This document shows, in pieces, positions 54,049 through 63,405 of a DNA stretch of 64,000 bases. The stretch's first letter is position 1; each line of letters begins with the position of its first letter. A program made the translations under genes and the position numbers. The notes under the pieces were generated by a model. The model worked only from the letters and a program-made list of their open reading frames with translations. It was not told the origin of the DNA and made no database searches. Source of the DNA: Salinarimonas sp. (lineage in GTDB: Bacteria; Pseudomonadota; Alphaproteobacteria; Rhizobiales; Beijerinckiaceae); assembly GCF_040111675.1 (NCBI RefSeq), contig NZ_CP157794.1, forward strand, positions 4,999,501-5,063,500, written 5' to 3'.

Positions 54049-54969
54049 CTATCGCGCCACCAGCACCCGCCGGCATTCCTCCGGCAGATCCGCCATCACC
54101 TTCTCGCGCCGCCCGCCTCCGCCGCCGGGCTTCGGGTTCAGCACCTCGTCCGTGAACCACCAGTCCAGCGTCTCGTCGCAGCCGTCGCCCCGCGGAACCG
54201 GGGTCTGGGGATCGCAGCCGCTCTCGCCGGCGGGGCAGGCCATGCGGATGTGGACGTGGTAGTCGTGCCCCCACATCGGGCGCACCTTGGAGAGCCACGA
54301 GCGGTCGCCGGTCGTGTCGCGGCACAAGGCCTTCTTGATCGCGGCGTTGACGAAGAGCCGCTCCACCCGCGGCTCGCGGGCGGCGAGCTCGATCAGGCGG
54401 GCGTGGGCCGGCGTCCAGACGGCGTCGTCGACGTCGCGGCGGTCGGCCCGCACGACCGACGTCGCCATCATCGTCTCGCGCTCGGCGCGGGTGACGCCGT
54501 CCTCCGGCATCGGCGTGAGCCAGACGTCGGCGTCGAGGCCGACCTGGTGCGAGGCGTGGCCCCACAGCATCGGCCCGCCGCGCGGCTGCGACAGGTCGCC
54601 GACGAGGAGCCCGGGCCAGCCGAGCGCCTCCGGCGTGCGCGCGGCGAGGCGCTCGAGCAAGGCCACCAGCTCCGGATGGCCCCAGTTGCGGTTGCGCGAG
54701 ACCCGCATCACCCGCCAGTTCGGCCCGTCGATCGGCAGCGCCACGGCCCCGGCGAGGCAGCCGCGGGCGTATGAGCCGAGCGCCCGGGCCGCGAGCGGCG
54801 CGGGTGCGGCGGCGCGGCCGAACAGCTCCTTCGCCGGCAGCGACGGATCGTCGGGATTGGTCAGCTGCGGCAGCGGCTGCGGGTTCAGCGTCCCCGGCGT
54901 CTGCGCGCTCGCGAGGGACGGCGCGAGGGCGAGAACGGCGGCGAGGAAGAGGCGGCGGGCGTGTCTCAT
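54049..54969 (-). CDS. mepA: Penicillin-insensitive murein endopeptidase MepA
   Basis: A 306-residue LAS-family zinc endopeptidase. Signal peptide in the first 22 residues. The zinc ligands are in GHASHQVGLDADVWL (His and Asp) and GHDYHVHIRMACP (His). It cuts peptide cross-links in the periplasm. Start ATG at 54969. No operon partner is evident. Confidence 0.93.
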   Translation of the reverse strand: MRHARRLFLAAVLALAPSLASAQTPGTLNPQPLPQLTNPDDPSLPAKELFGRAAAPAPLAARALGSYARGCLAGAVALPIDGPNWRVMRVSRNRNWGHPELVALLERLAARTPEALGWPGLLVGDLSQPRGGPMLWGHASHQVGLDADVWLTPMPEDGVTRAERETMMATSVVRADRRDVDDAVWTPAHARLIELAAREPRVERLFVNAAIKKALCRDTTGDRSWLSKVRPMWGHDYHVHIRMACPAGESGCDPQTPVPRGDGCDETLDWWFTDEVLNPKPGGGGGRREKVMADLPEECRRVLVAR

Positions 54970-55032
54970 GGCCCGACGATGCGAGCGCAGGGTTAACCGA
55001 TCGTCAACCCCGCCTGCCCGCCGGCCCGCCCC

Positions 55033-56070
55033 TCACGCCCGCGCGAACCCCACGATCTCCTTCACCGCCTTCATCGTCTCCTCCGCCATGACGGAGGCCT
55101 TCTCGGCGCCCGAGGCGAGGATCGCGTCGATGTGGCCCGGATCGGCGGTGAGGCGGCGCATCTCGGCGGTGATGGGCGCGACCTTCTCCACCGCGACGTC
55201 GACGAGCGCGGCCTTGAAGGTCGAGAAGTTCGCGCCGCCGAACTCGGCGAGCACGGCGTCGCGGCTCACGTCCTTGAGCGCGGCGTAGATGCCGACCAGG
55301 TTGTCCGCCTCCGGTCGACCGGAGAGGCCGGCGGCCTCGCTCGGCAGCGGCTCGGGATCGGTCTTGGCCTTGCGCACCTTCTGGGCGATGGCGTCGGCGT
55401 CGTCGGTGAGGTTGATGCGCGAATAGTCGGAGGGGTCCGACTTCGACATCTTCTTGGTGCCGTCGCGCAGGCTCATGACGCGGGTCGCCGGGCCCTGGAT
55501 CATCGGCTCGGGCAGCGGGAAGAAGGCCTCGCCGAAGCCGGCCTCGGCGATGGTGTCGGCGAAGTCGTTGTTGAACTTCTGCGCGATGTCGCGGGTGAGC
55601 TCCAGGTGCTGCTTCTGGTCCTCGCCCACGGGTACCGCGGTCGCCCGGTAGAGCAGGATGTCGGCGGCCATCAGCGTCGGATAGACGAACAGGCCGACCG
55701 AGGCGTTCTCGCGGTCCTTGCCGGCCTTCTCCTTGAACTGCGTCATGCGGCTCATCCAGCCCATGCGCGCGACGCAATTGAACACCCAGGCGAGCTCGGC
55801 GTGCTGGTGGACGCGCGACTGGTTGAACAGGATCGAGCGCTGCGGATCGATGCCGCAGGCGATGTAGGCGGCCGCCACCTCGCGGATGTTCCGGGCGAGC
55901 GCCTTGGGGTCCTGCGGCATGGTGATCGCGTGCAGATCGACGACGCAGTAGATGCACGCGTGGGTGTCCTGCATCCGCACCCAGTTGACCATGGCGCCGA
56001 GATAATTGCCGAGATGCAGCGAATGGGTCGGCTGCATGCCGGAGAACACCAGGTCCTTGAACTGCGTCAT
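55033..56070 (-). CDS. trpS: Tryptophan-tRNA ligase
   Basis: A 345-residue class I synthetase. The HIGH-type motif appears as HLGNYLGA near residues 19-26 and KMSKS as KKMSKSDPSD. FSGMQPTHSLHLGN is the TrpRS-type opening. It charges tRNA-Trp. Start ATG at 56070. Length is normal. Confidence 0.97.
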   Translation of the reverse strand: MTQFKDLVFSGMQPTHSLHLGNYLGAMVNWVRMQDTHACIYCVVDLHAITMPQDPKALARNIREVAAAYIACGIDPQRSILFNQSRVHQHAELAWVFNCVARMGWMSRMTQFKEKAGKDRENASVGLFVYPTLMAADILLYRATAVPVGEDQKQHLELTRDIAQKFNNDFADTIAEAGFGEAFFPLPEPMIQGPATRVMSLRDGTKKMSKSDPSDYSRINLTDDADAIAQKVRKAKTDPEPLPSEAAGLSGRPEADNLVGIYAALKDVSRDAVLAEFGGANFSTFKAALVDVAVEKVAPITAEMRRLTADPGHIDAILASGAEKASVMAEETMKAVKEIVGFARA

Positions 56071-56186
56071 GGTCTCGCCCTCGGGCCGGCCCCGCGCGGG
56101 AGCGTTGTCACGCGCGGGGCTGTAGCGGGAAGGCGGCGGGGAGGCAAGGGGGCGGGTGGGCGCAGGAGGCGCAGGGATGGGTCGGC

Positions 56187-57056
56187 TCACGCCGCCGGCA
56201 CGGCCCAGGCGCGCACGGTCTCCTCGATCCCGATTCGCCCGCGGGTGAGGGGCACGTCGCCCGAGAAGCGCACGCGTTCGGCGTTGATGCCGTCGTACAT
56301 CGCGGCGAGGAGCCGCGCGCCCTCCTCCCCGAGGCCGGCCTCGCGCAGGATGCCCTCCCACGCCTCGCGCGGCGGGACGACGGGCTCGACCAGACGGCCG
56401 ACGACGCGCGCGATCGCGGCGGCGACGGCGCGGGGCGTCGGATCCTCGGGGCCGGCCAGCTCGACGAGAGCGGGCGGTGCGTCCGCCGTCAGCAGCTCGG
56501 CCGCGATCCGCCCGATATCGGCCGCCGCCACCATGCGCTGGGGCCGGTCGAGGTCGGTCAGCAGGGTCGGCAGCACGCCCTGGGCCGCGGCGAGGCCGAA
56601 GACGGAGGCCCAGTTCTCCTGGAAGTAGGTGGCGCGCAGCACCGTGTGCGGGGTGCGCAGGCCGGCGAGCGCCTGCTCGGCCGCATGCAGGCTCTCGATC
56701 ACGCCGGTGCCGTCCGGCAGATGCGCGCCTTCAGAGGACAGGAAGACGAGGCGCGGCAGGCCCGCGGCTTCGGCGGCCGCTCGCGCGGCGCCGGCGATGG
56801 CGGCGGCGCGGGCGACGAAGCCGCTCGCGGAATAATCCGGCGGAGCGAGGAGGTAGGCGCCCTCGACGCCCGCCATGGCGCGGGCGAGGTCGTCGGCCGA
56901 GGCGACGTCGCCCGTGACGATCTCGACGCCCTGCGCGGCCCAGGCCCGCGCCTTTTCGGGCGAGCGGACGAGGGCGCGCACGCGCCGGCCCGAGGCGAGC
57001 AGGGCGCGCGCGGCGGCGGCGCCGGTGTTTCCGGTGATGCCGGTGACGAGGAACAT
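56187..57056 (-). CDS. NmrA/QorB-like NAD(P)-binding oxidoreductase
   Basis: A 289-residue atypical SDR protein. The NAD(P) motif is VTGITGNTGAAAARALL near the start. The C-terminal half follows the NmrA/quinone-oxidoreductase-2 pattern. Substrate not known. It is divergent from a LysR gene, which probably regulates it. Confidence 0.83.
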   Translation of the reverse strand: MFLVTGITGNTGAAAARALLASGRRVRALVRSPEKARAWAAQGVEIVTGDVASADDLARAMAGVEGAYLLAPPDYSASGFVARAAAIAGAARAAAEAAGLPRLVFLSSEGAHLPDGTGVIESLHAAEQALAGLRTPHTVLRATYFQENWASVFGLAAAQGVLPTLLTDLDRPQRMVAAADIGRIAAELLTADAPPALVELAGPEDPTPRAVAAAIARVVGRLVEPVVPPREAWEGILREAGLGEEGARLLAAMYDGINAERVRFSGDVPLTRGRIGIEETVRAWAVPAA

Positions 57057-57130
57057 GACGGATCTCCCTTTCGCGGTGATGGCTCTCGACGAGCCGATGG
57101 ACGGAGGGTAGGAAGAGCCTCGTCATGCGT

Positions 57131-57145
57131 CCAATGCATCGTTGG
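57131..57145. promoter_or_regulatory. Dyad between the NmrA and LysR genes, candidate LysR site
   Basis: CCAATGCATCGTTGG has perfect 4-base arms (CCAA/TTGG) and an inner ATGCAT palindrome. It lies 10 bases before the LysR start and 75 bases before the divergent NmrA start, where a LysR regulator would usually bind. It does not fit T-N11-A exactly. Confidence 0.3.
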
Positions 57146-57155
57146 TATCTACACC

Positions 57156-58097
57156 ATGCGCGAGACGAATTTACGGGGTATCGACCTCAACCTGCTGGTC
57201 CTGCTCGACCACCTGATCGCGGAGCGGAACGTCACCCGCGCGGCGGCCGCGGCGCATCTCAGCCAGCCGGCGATGAGCCGGGCGCTGGCGCGGCTGCGGG
57301 CGCTCCTCGACGATCCGATCCTGGTGCGGGGCGCCGACGGGTTCGTACCCACGGCGCGAGCCCGGGCGCTGCAGCCCGCCTTGAGGCGCATCCTCGCGGA
57401 GGTGCGCGACCTCCTCGCGCCGGACGCTTTCGACCCCGCCGCGTGGCGGGCGCGCGTGACGATCTCGGCGACGGACCACCAGACGATCATTCTCCTCCCG
57501 GCAGTCATCGCGCGGCTCGCGCGCGAAGCCCCCGATCTCGACCTCGACGTCACGCCGCTGCGCGCCCGCGAGCTCGACGCCCTGCGCGACGGTCGCACGC
57601 AGCTGAGCTTCGGCGTCGTGGAAGCGCCGCTCCCGCCGGGCCTGCGCCGGCGGGTGCTGTATCGGGATCGCTTCGTCACCGTGCTGCGTCGCGATCACCC
57701 GGCCGCCGCGCTCGACTGGACCGCGGCGGACTACGCGGGGCTCGACCACGTCCTGGTGACGGTTCTGGGGGAGGGACGCGGCTTTCTCGACGATCAGCTG
57801 GCGCAGCTCGGCCTCCAGCGCCGCCTGGCGCTGCGCCTGCCGCACTTCTACGCCGCCATGGAGGTCGTCGCCCGCTCGGATCGGGTGGTCACGCTGCCGC
57901 AAACCCTCGCCGCCCGCTTCGCGCCGGGCCTCGATCTCGCGATCCGCGAGCCGCCGGTCGCCGAGACGCGCTTCACTCCGACCCTGATCTGGCCCGAAGC
58001 CTACGACGCCGACCCCGCCATGCGCTGGCTGCGGGAGCTGATCGCCGAGGAGGCGAGGCGGGCATCGGCGGTGGGGGCGGTGGAGGCGGTGGGCTGA
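57156..58097 (+). CDS. LysR-family transcriptional regulator
   Basis: A 313-residue regulator. The winged HTH is at about 8-66 (NVTRAAAAAHLSQPAMSRALARLRALL), with the effector domain after residue 95, of the NodD/SyrM-like subgroup in feel. Start ATG at 57156. Divergent from the NmrA gene, which is the usual target arrangement. It ends four bases before the convergent CorC-like gene. Confidence 0.88.
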   Translation: MRETNLRGIDLNLLVLLDHLIAERNVTRAAAAAHLSQPAMSRALARLRALLDDPILVRGADGFVPTARARALQPALRRILAEVRDLLAPDAFDPAAWRARVTISATDHQTIILLPAVIARLAREAPDLDLDVTPLRARELDALRDGRTQLSFGVVEAPLPPGLRRRVLYRDRFVTVLRRDHPAAALDWTAADYAGLDHVLVTVLGEGRGFLDDQLAQLGLQRRLALRLPHFYAAMEVVARSDRVVTLPQTLAARFAPGLDLAIREPPVAETRFTPTLIWPEAYDADPAMRWLRELIAEEARRASAVGAVEAVG

Positions 58098-58101
58098 CGC
58101 C

Positions 58102-59406
58102 CTACTCGGCCGCCGCGGCCTGCGTCCGCCGCGGCTTCAAGAGCTCCAGCGGCGTGATCCGCACCAGCGTGATGCGGTTCCGGGTCTTGCGCAGCACCTG
58201 GAAGCGGAAGCCGTGGAAGGTGAAGGCCTGGCCCGTCTCGGGGATGAGCTGCGCCTCGTGGATGACGAGACCGGCGATGGTGGTGGCCTCCTCGTCGGGA
58301 AGGTTCCACTCCATGACCCGGTTGAGGTCGCGGATGGGCACCGAGCCGTCGACGTTGACCGAACCGTCGACCTGGACGCGCACGCCGGACACGGCGACGT
58401 CGTGCTCGTCCTTGATGTCGCCGACGATCTCCTCGATGATGTCCTCCAGCGTGACGAGCCCCTGCACCTCGCCGTACTCGTCGACGACGAGGGCGAAGTG
58501 GGTCTTCTTCGTCAGGAAGGCGCGCAGCTGATCGCGCAGCGTCGTGCGGTCCGGCACGAACCACGGCTCGAGCGCGATCTGGTCGATCTTCAGCCTCGCC
58601 GCCTCGCCGCCCACCGCGTCGAGCGCGCGCAGCAGGTCCTTGGCGTGGAGGATGCCGACGATGTTCTCGTGGCGCCCGCGCCAGAGCGGCAGGCGGGTGT
58701 GCGGCGAGGTCAGGACCTCGCGCACGATCGCGTCCGGCGGCAGGTCGGCGTCGATCATGCGCATGCGGGTGCGGTGGACCATGACGTCCTCGACCGCCAG
58801 CTCGCGCAGGTCGAGCAGGCCGCCGAACATGTCGCGCTCGGCCTTGGCGACGCCGCCCTCCTTGTGCAGGAGGTCGACCTGGCCGCGCAGCTCCTCGGTG
58901 GCGGAGAGGATGTTGGTGTTCTCGCCGAGCTTCAGGCCGAACAGGCTCACCAGCCCGCGGATGAACGCCTCGATGGCGAGCGTGATCGGTCCGAACAGGG
59001 CGACGATCCACGAGATCGGCTTCGCCACGATCAGCGCGACCTTGTCGGGATAGTTGATCGCCACGGTCTTCGGCAGGATCTCCGAGAACACGATCACGAA
59101 GACCGAGACCACGATCGTCGCGTAGACGATGCCCACCTCGCCGAAGACCGAGAGCAGCACGCCGGTCGTCAACGAGGCGGCGAGCGTGTTGACGATGTTG
59201 TTGCCGATCAGGATGCCGCCGATCAGCCGCTCGCGCGCGGACAGGAGCCGCGTCACCAGCGAGGCCCGCTTGTCGCCGCCCTTCTCCATCGCGTGCATGC
59301 GCGCGCGCGAGGACGCGGTGAGCGCCGTCTCGGAGCCGGAGAAGAAGCCCGAGAAGACGAAGCACAACAGCACCGCCAGTATCGACAGCCAGATCGAACC
59401 GTCCAT
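58102..59406 (-). CDS. CorC/HlyC-type CNNM-CBS membrane protein
   Basis: A 434-residue protein. The CNNM/DUF21 domain (about 1-180) has FSGFFSGSETALTASSRARM and four hydrophobic segments. CBS domains follow (about 205-325) and a CorC_HlyC domain (about 340-425). Homologues are linked to magnesium/cobalt export; the hemolysin name is historical. It lies 37 bases after aroB, a frequent neighbourhood in Hyphomicrobiales. Confidence 0.9.
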   Translation of the reverse strand: MDGSIWLSILAVLLCFVFSGFFSGSETALTASSRARMHAMEKGGDKRASLVTRLLSARERLIGGILIGNNIVNTLAASLTTGVLLSVFGEVGIVYATIVVSVFVIVFSEILPKTVAINYPDKVALIVAKPISWIVALFGPITLAIEAFIRGLVSLFGLKLGENTNILSATEELRGQVDLLHKEGGVAKAERDMFGGLLDLRELAVEDVMVHRTRMRMIDADLPPDAIVREVLTSPHTRLPLWRGRHENIVGILHAKDLLRALDAVGGEAARLKIDQIALEPWFVPDRTTLRDQLRAFLTKKTHFALVVDEYGEVQGLVTLEDIIEEIVGDIKDEHDVAVSGVRVQVDGSVNVDGSVPIRDLNRVMEWNLPDEEATTIAGLVIHEAQLIPETGQAFTFHGFRFQVLRKTRNRITLVRITPLELLKPRRTQAAAAE

Positions 59407-59443
59407 GTCGTCCCTCGTGAAATGCCCGCGCGCGCCTGCGGCT

Positions 59444-60595
59444 CTATCGCCCTCCGCCGGCGCATTCGCGCGCGAGGAAGGTCCGCACCGCCGCGACGTC
59501 GACGCCCTTGGCGATGAAGCTGTTCCCCACGCCGCGCGCGAGGATGAAGGTCAGTTGCCCGGCGACGACCTTCTTGTCCTGCGCCATGGCGTCGAGCAGG
59601 CGCTCGGGATCGGGGGAGAGCCCCGCGAACGCCTGTAATGTGGTGGGGAGCCCCGTCGCGGCAAGGTGGCGCTCGACGCGCTCCGCGTCGGCGGGCGCGC
59701 ACAGGCCGAGCATCGCCGAGAAGCGGAAGGCGAGGGCGAGGCCCGCGGCGACCGCCTCGCCGTGCACCAGGATCGACGGGTCGTAGTGCGCGAGGCGCTC
59801 CAGCGCATGGGCGAAGGTATGGCCGAGATTGAGGAGCGCGCGATCGCCCTCCTCGCGCTCGTCGCGGGCGACGATGGCGGCCTTGGCGCGGCAGGAATGG
59901 GCGACCGCCCGCTCCCGCTCCGGCCCGCCGGCGAGGACGGCGGCGCCGTTCGCCTCGCACCAGGCGAAGAAGGCGGCGTCGTCGATGAGCCCGTACTTGA
60001 CGATCTCGGCGTAGCCGGCGCGCAGCTCCCGCTCGCAGAGCGTGTCGAGCAGCGCCGTGTCGGCGAGCACGAGGCTCGGCTGGTGGAACGCGCCGACGAG
60101 GTTCTTGCCGTGGGCGGAATTGATGCCGGTCTTGCCGCCGACCGAGGAATCCACCTGGGCCAAGAGCGTCGTCGGCATCTGCACGAAGCGCACGCCGCGG
60201 CGCACGATCGCGGCCGCGAAGCCGGCGAGATCGCCCACCACCCCGCCGCCGAGCGCGAGCACGAGATCGCCGCGCTCGATGCGCTGGGCGAGGATCGCGT
60301 CGCAGACCCGCGCGAGCGTCGCGTAGCTCTTCGAGCCCTCGCCGGAGGGCACGGTGACGAGCTCGGCCCGCAGCCCGGCCGCGGCGACGCCGTTGCGCAC
60401 CGCCTCCGCATGCAGCTCGGCCACGGTGTCGTCGGTGACGAGCGCCACCGCGCGGGCGCCCAGCGCCGCGGCGCGCGCGCCCGCCTCCGCGGCGACGCCG
60501 CGGCCGATGACGATGTCGTAGGCGCGCTCTCCCAGAGCGACGCGGACGGTCTCGCGCGCGGGCGCGGAGCTTGCGGCGTCTGCGATGGCGCTCAC
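59444..60595 (-). CDS. aroB: 3-Dehydroquinate synthase
   Basis: A 383-residue enzyme of the shikimate pathway. GGGVVGDLAGFAAA, VDSSVGGKTGIN and NLGHTFAHALE contain the NAD and zinc-binding residues. It converts DAHP to dehydroquinate. The start is GTG at 60595, overlapping the aroK stop by four bases, so the two are coupled. Confidence 0.96.
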   Translation of the reverse strand: MSAIADAASSAPARETVRVALGERAYDIVIGRGVAAEAGARAAALGARAVALVTDDTVAELHAEAVRNGVAAAGLRAELVTVPSGEGSKSYATLARVCDAILAQRIERGDLVLALGGGVVGDLAGFAAAIVRRGVRFVQMPTTLLAQVDSSVGGKTGINSAHGKNLVGAFHQPSLVLADTALLDTLCERELRAGYAEIVKYGLIDDAAFFAWCEANGAAVLAGGPERERAVAHSCRAKAAIVARDEREEGDRALLNLGHTFAHALERLAHYDPSILVHGEAVAAGLALAFRFSAMLGLCAPADAERVERHLAATGLPTTLQAFAGLSPDPERLLDAMAQDKKVVAGQLTFILARGVGNSFIAKGVDVAAVRTFLARECAGGGR

Positions 60596-61227
60596 GGCGC
60601 GTCTCCTGCGGTCGTGTCGAAATGGGCATCGAGCGCCGCGACTACGGCCTCGACCACCTCCTCGTGGGCGCCGTCGTGGCTCTCCACGACGACGTCCGCC
60701 ATGGCGTAGACCGGATAGCGCTTGTCCATCAAGGCGCGCATGGTGCCCTCGGGATCGGGAGTCTGCAGGAGCGGCCGGTTGGCGCGCTTGCGCACGCGGC
60801 GCATGAGGGTGTCGAGATCGGCCTTGAGCCAGACCGAGACGCCGCTTTCCTTCACCGCCGCGCGGGTGGTCTCGTCCATGAACGCGCCGCCGCCGGTGGC
60901 CAGCACGATGGCGCCCTCTCGCAGGAGCCGATCGATCACCCGCCGCTCGCCGTCGCGGAAATGCGCCTCGCCGTACATCTCGAAGATGTCGGGGATGGTC
61001 ATCCCCGCCGCCTCCTCGATCTCGGTGTCGGCGTCGCGAAAGGGCAACCCGAGCCGCGCCGCGAGCCGTCGCCCGACGGTGCTCTTGCCGGCGCCCATCA
61101 GGCCGATCAGCACGATCGGCCGCGTCCCGAGCCCCTGGCGCACCCGCCCCTCGCGCGTCGCCTCCCGCAGGGCGGCCCCGCCGCCCCGCGCCGCTCCGTC
61201 CCCGTCCTGGTCACGCCGCGCACCCAT
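60592..61227 (-). CDS. aroK: Shikimate kinase
   Basis: A 211-residue kinase. The Walker A GLMGAGKST is near residues 42-50, DADTEIE and RDGERRVI hold substrate and metal residues, and LATGGGAFM is the third motif. It phosphorylates shikimate. The N-terminal 35 residues are extra and Arg/Gly-rich; the true start may be later but no other ATG precedes the P-loop. Couples to aroB. Confidence 0.94.
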   Translation of the reverse strand: MGARRDQDGDGAARGGGAALREATREGRVRQGLGTRPIVLIGLMGAGKSTVGRRLAARLGLPFRDADTEIEEAAGMTIPDIFEMYGEAHFRDGERRVIDRLLREGAIVLATGGGAFMDETTRAAVKESGVSVWLKADLDTLMRRVRKRANRPLLQTPDPEGTMRALMDKRYPVYAMADVVVESHDGAHEEVVEAVVAALDAHFDTTAGDAP

Positions 61228-61328
61228 GGGGATTGGATAGCACCGGGCGCGGCGGCTGTCATGCGGGGGGATGGGAGGGAGACGGGGTCGGTGCGCTCGC
61301 GGGTCGCCGATTTGCGGTCAGAGGGTCT

Positions 61329-61577
61329 TCAGGGCGCCGAAAGCAGGTCGCGCATGAAGAGCTGGTAGGGAATGCCGCGCTTCTCCGCCTCGGCCTTCAG
61401 CTCGTCCAGCTGGCGACGCGGCAGGCGGAACTCGATCGACGCTTCCTGGGCGGAAAGCTCGTGGCTGACGGGCTGCATGCGGCTCCGGTCGTATTCGCTC
61501 AGGTCCGCCTCCGCCACGAACCGCTCAGCGGCCTCGTCGCTCGGGAGGGACGGCCAGGGCTTCCTTTGCTCGTTCAT
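61329..61577 (-). CDS. CopG-type antitoxin without a visible toxin
   Basis: An 82-residue protein. The N-terminal half is the acidic segment of the CopG_antitoxin/BrnA-like group (PSDEAAERFVAEADLSEYD) and the C-terminal half is a ribbon-helix-helix (ASIEFRLPRRQLDELKAEAEKRGI). A GTG at 61586, overlapping the dehydrogenase stop, would add three residues. No BrnT-like or other toxin gene is next to it, so it looks orphaned. It may be a leftover or a regulator. Confidence 0.75.
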   Translation of the reverse strand: MNEQRKPWPSLPSDEAAERFVAEADLSEYDRSRMQPVSHELSAQEASIEFRLPRRQLDELKAEAEKRGIPYQLFMRDLLSAP

Positions 61578-61582
61578 CGGTC

Positions 61583-62728
61583 TCACCGCCCCACGATCCC
61601 CCGCGCCACGATCATCCGCATGATCTCGTTCGTCCCCTCGAGGATCTGGTGCACCCTCAGGTCCCGGACGATCTTCTCGATGCCGTAATCGGCGAGGTAG
61701 CCGTAGCCGCCGTGGATCTGGAGCGCCTCGTTGGCGATCTCGAAGCCCCGGTCGGTGGCGATGCGCTTGGCCATGGCGCAGAGCTTGGTGGCGTCGGGCG
61801 CCTTGGCGTCGAGCGCCGCGGCGGCGCGCCAGAGGAAGGTGCGCGCCGCCTCGAGCTCGCTCGCCATGTCGGCGAGCTTGAACTGCAGCGCCTGGAAGTC
61901 GGTCAGCGCCTTGCCGAAGGCGCGGCGCTCGCGGGCGTAGGCGAGGGACTTCTCCAGCGCCGCGTCCGCGCCGCCGAGCGAGCAGGCGCCGATGTTGAGC
62001 CGCCCGCCGTCGAGGCCGGCCATGGCGATCTTGAAGCCCATGCCCTCCTCCGAGAGCCGGTTCTCGACCGGAACCCGCGCGCCCTCGAGGATCACCTGCC
62101 GGGTCGGCTGGGCGTTCCAGCCCATCTTGCGCTCGTTGGCGCCGAAGGAGAGGCCGGGCGTGTCCTTCTCGACGACGAGGGTCGAGATGCCGCTCGCGCC
62201 CTCGTCGCCGGTGCGGACCATGGTGACGTAGACGTCCGAGACGCCCGCGCCGGAGATGAACTGCTTCACCCCGTCGACCACGTAATGGTCGCCCTCGCGC
62301 CGGGCGCGGGTCTTGAGCGCGGCGGCGTCGGAACCGGCGCCGGGCTCGGTGAGGCAGTAGCTCGCGAGCAGATCCATGGTCACGAGCCCGGGCAGCCAGC
62401 GCTCGCGCTGCGCCTGCGAGCCGTAGCGGTCGATCATCCAGGCGGCCATGTTGTGGATGGAGATGTAGGCCGAGATCGTCGGGCAGCCGGTGGCCAGCGC
62501 CTCGAAGACGAGCGCCGCGTCGAGCCGCCCGAGCCCCGTCCCGCCGACGTCCTCGGCGATGTACACCCCGCCCATGCCGAGCGCCGCGGCCTCGCGCATG
62601 ACGTCGACGGGGAAGTGCTTCTCCTCGTCCCAGCGTACGGCGTCCGGCGCGAGCTTCTCGGCGGCGAAGGCGCGGGCCATGTCGCGGATGGCGACGTGGT
62701 CCTCGGCGAGGGCGAAGGGCGTGGTCAT
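61583..62728 (-). CDS. Acyl-CoA dehydrogenase, isobutyryl-CoA dehydrogenase-like
   Basis: A 381-residue flavoprotein. The stretch EALATGCPTISAYISIHN is characteristic of ACAD8 (isobutyryl-CoA dehydrogenase); CLTEPGAGSDAAALKTRA is the FAD-binding region and LEGTNEIMRM holds the catalytic acid region. It probably converts isobutyryl-CoA to methacryloyl-CoA in valine catabolism and passes electrons to ETF. Its ATG overlaps the VapC stop (ATGA, 62725-62728). No other valine genes are in the window. Confidence 0.9.
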   Translation of the reverse strand: MTTPFALAEDHVAIRDMARAFAAEKLAPDAVRWDEEKHFPVDVMREAAALGMGGVYIAEDVGGTGLGRLDAALVFEALATGCPTISAYISIHNMAAWMIDRYGSQAQRERWLPGLVTMDLLASYCLTEPGAGSDAAALKTRARREGDHYVVDGVKQFISGAGVSDVYVTMVRTGDEGASGISTLVVEKDTPGLSFGANERKMGWNAQPTRQVILEGARVPVENRLSEEGMGFKIAMAGLDGGRLNIGACSLGGADAALEKSLAYARERRAFGKALTDFQALQFKLADMASELEAARTFLWRAAAALDAKAPDATKLCAMAKRIATDRGFEIANEALQIHGGYGYLADYGIEKIVRDLRVHQILEGTNEIMRMIVARGIVGR

Positions 62729-63162
62729 TGCGGGGTGTCCCGGGCGATGTCGGTGAGGGAGACTAGTTCGGCGGCGTCGAAGCCGGCGGCCTTCGCGAGG
62801 AGGCGTTTATCCGCCGTCACCAGCGGGCAGCCTTCGCGCTCGGCGAGCGCGAGGTAAACGCAGTCGTAGACCGGATGGTCGAGAGCGAAGGAGATGGCGA
62901 GCGCGCGCGTCATCAAGGAGCCGACCGGATGCAGACGCGCGAAGAATTGCGGCAGGTCCTCCTGCATCGCCGCCGCCGCGGCGTCCGTCACCTGCGCGAC
63001 CCTGCGCTTGCGCCAGAGCGCGTTCGCGACCTCGACGAGAACGAGATCGGGCGCCATGAGCCGGACGCCGCCGGACAGAAGCGTCTCCGCCATCGGGCTG
63101 TCCGGCTCCGGCAGGAGCCATTTCACGGCGACGCTCGCGTCCACCACGACGGCGCCGCTCAT
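62725..63162 (-). CDS. vapC: VapC-family PIN-domain toxin
   Basis: A 145-residue PIN nuclease. Acidic metal ligands appear in VVVDASVAVKWLL, LVLVEVANALW, DCVYLALAE and LVTADKRLL. VapC toxins cleave tRNA or rRNA. The ATG at 63162 overlaps the antitoxin stop by four bases, and its own stop overlaps the dehydrogenase start. Confidence 0.9.
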   Translation of the reverse strand: MSGAVVVDASVAVKWLLPEPDSPMAETLLSGGVRLMAPDLVLVEVANALWRKRRVAQVTDAAAAAMQEDLPQFFARLHPVGSLMTRALAISFALDHPVYDCVYLALAEREGCPLVTADKRLLAKAAGFDAAELVSLTDIARDTPQ

Positions 63163-63383
63163 TCCAGCCCCTCGCGGATCTCGTCGAGCGTGAGCGGCGC
63201 GGTGACGGGCCGCCCGGCGCGATGGCGGCGGGAGATCTCCACCCGCTCCTCGGGCGTGAACGGACGGTTCGCCTCGAGCAGCTCGCGCAGTTCCTGCTCG
63301 AGCGAGCGGCCCTTCAGGCGGGCCTTCGTCTTGAAGCTCTCGATCGTGGCGTCGTCGACGTTGCGGATCAGGACCTGGCCCAT
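63159..63383 (-). CDS. VapB/FitA-type antitoxin
   Basis: A 74-residue ribbon-helix-helix antitoxin: VLIRNVDDATIESFKTKARLKGRSLEQELRELL split across the first 45 residues, with a C-terminal toxin-binding tail (ERVEISRRHRAGRP). It neutralises VapC and represses the operon. The ATG at 63383 gives the normal length; an upstream ATG adds 30 residues without family likeness. Confidence 0.88.
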   Translation of the reverse strand: MGQVLIRNVDDATIESFKTKARLKGRSLEQELRELLEANRPFTPEERVEISRRHRAGRPVTAPLTLDEIREGLE

Positions 63384-63405
63384 GGCGGCGCTCCCGGTGT
63401 CGGTA

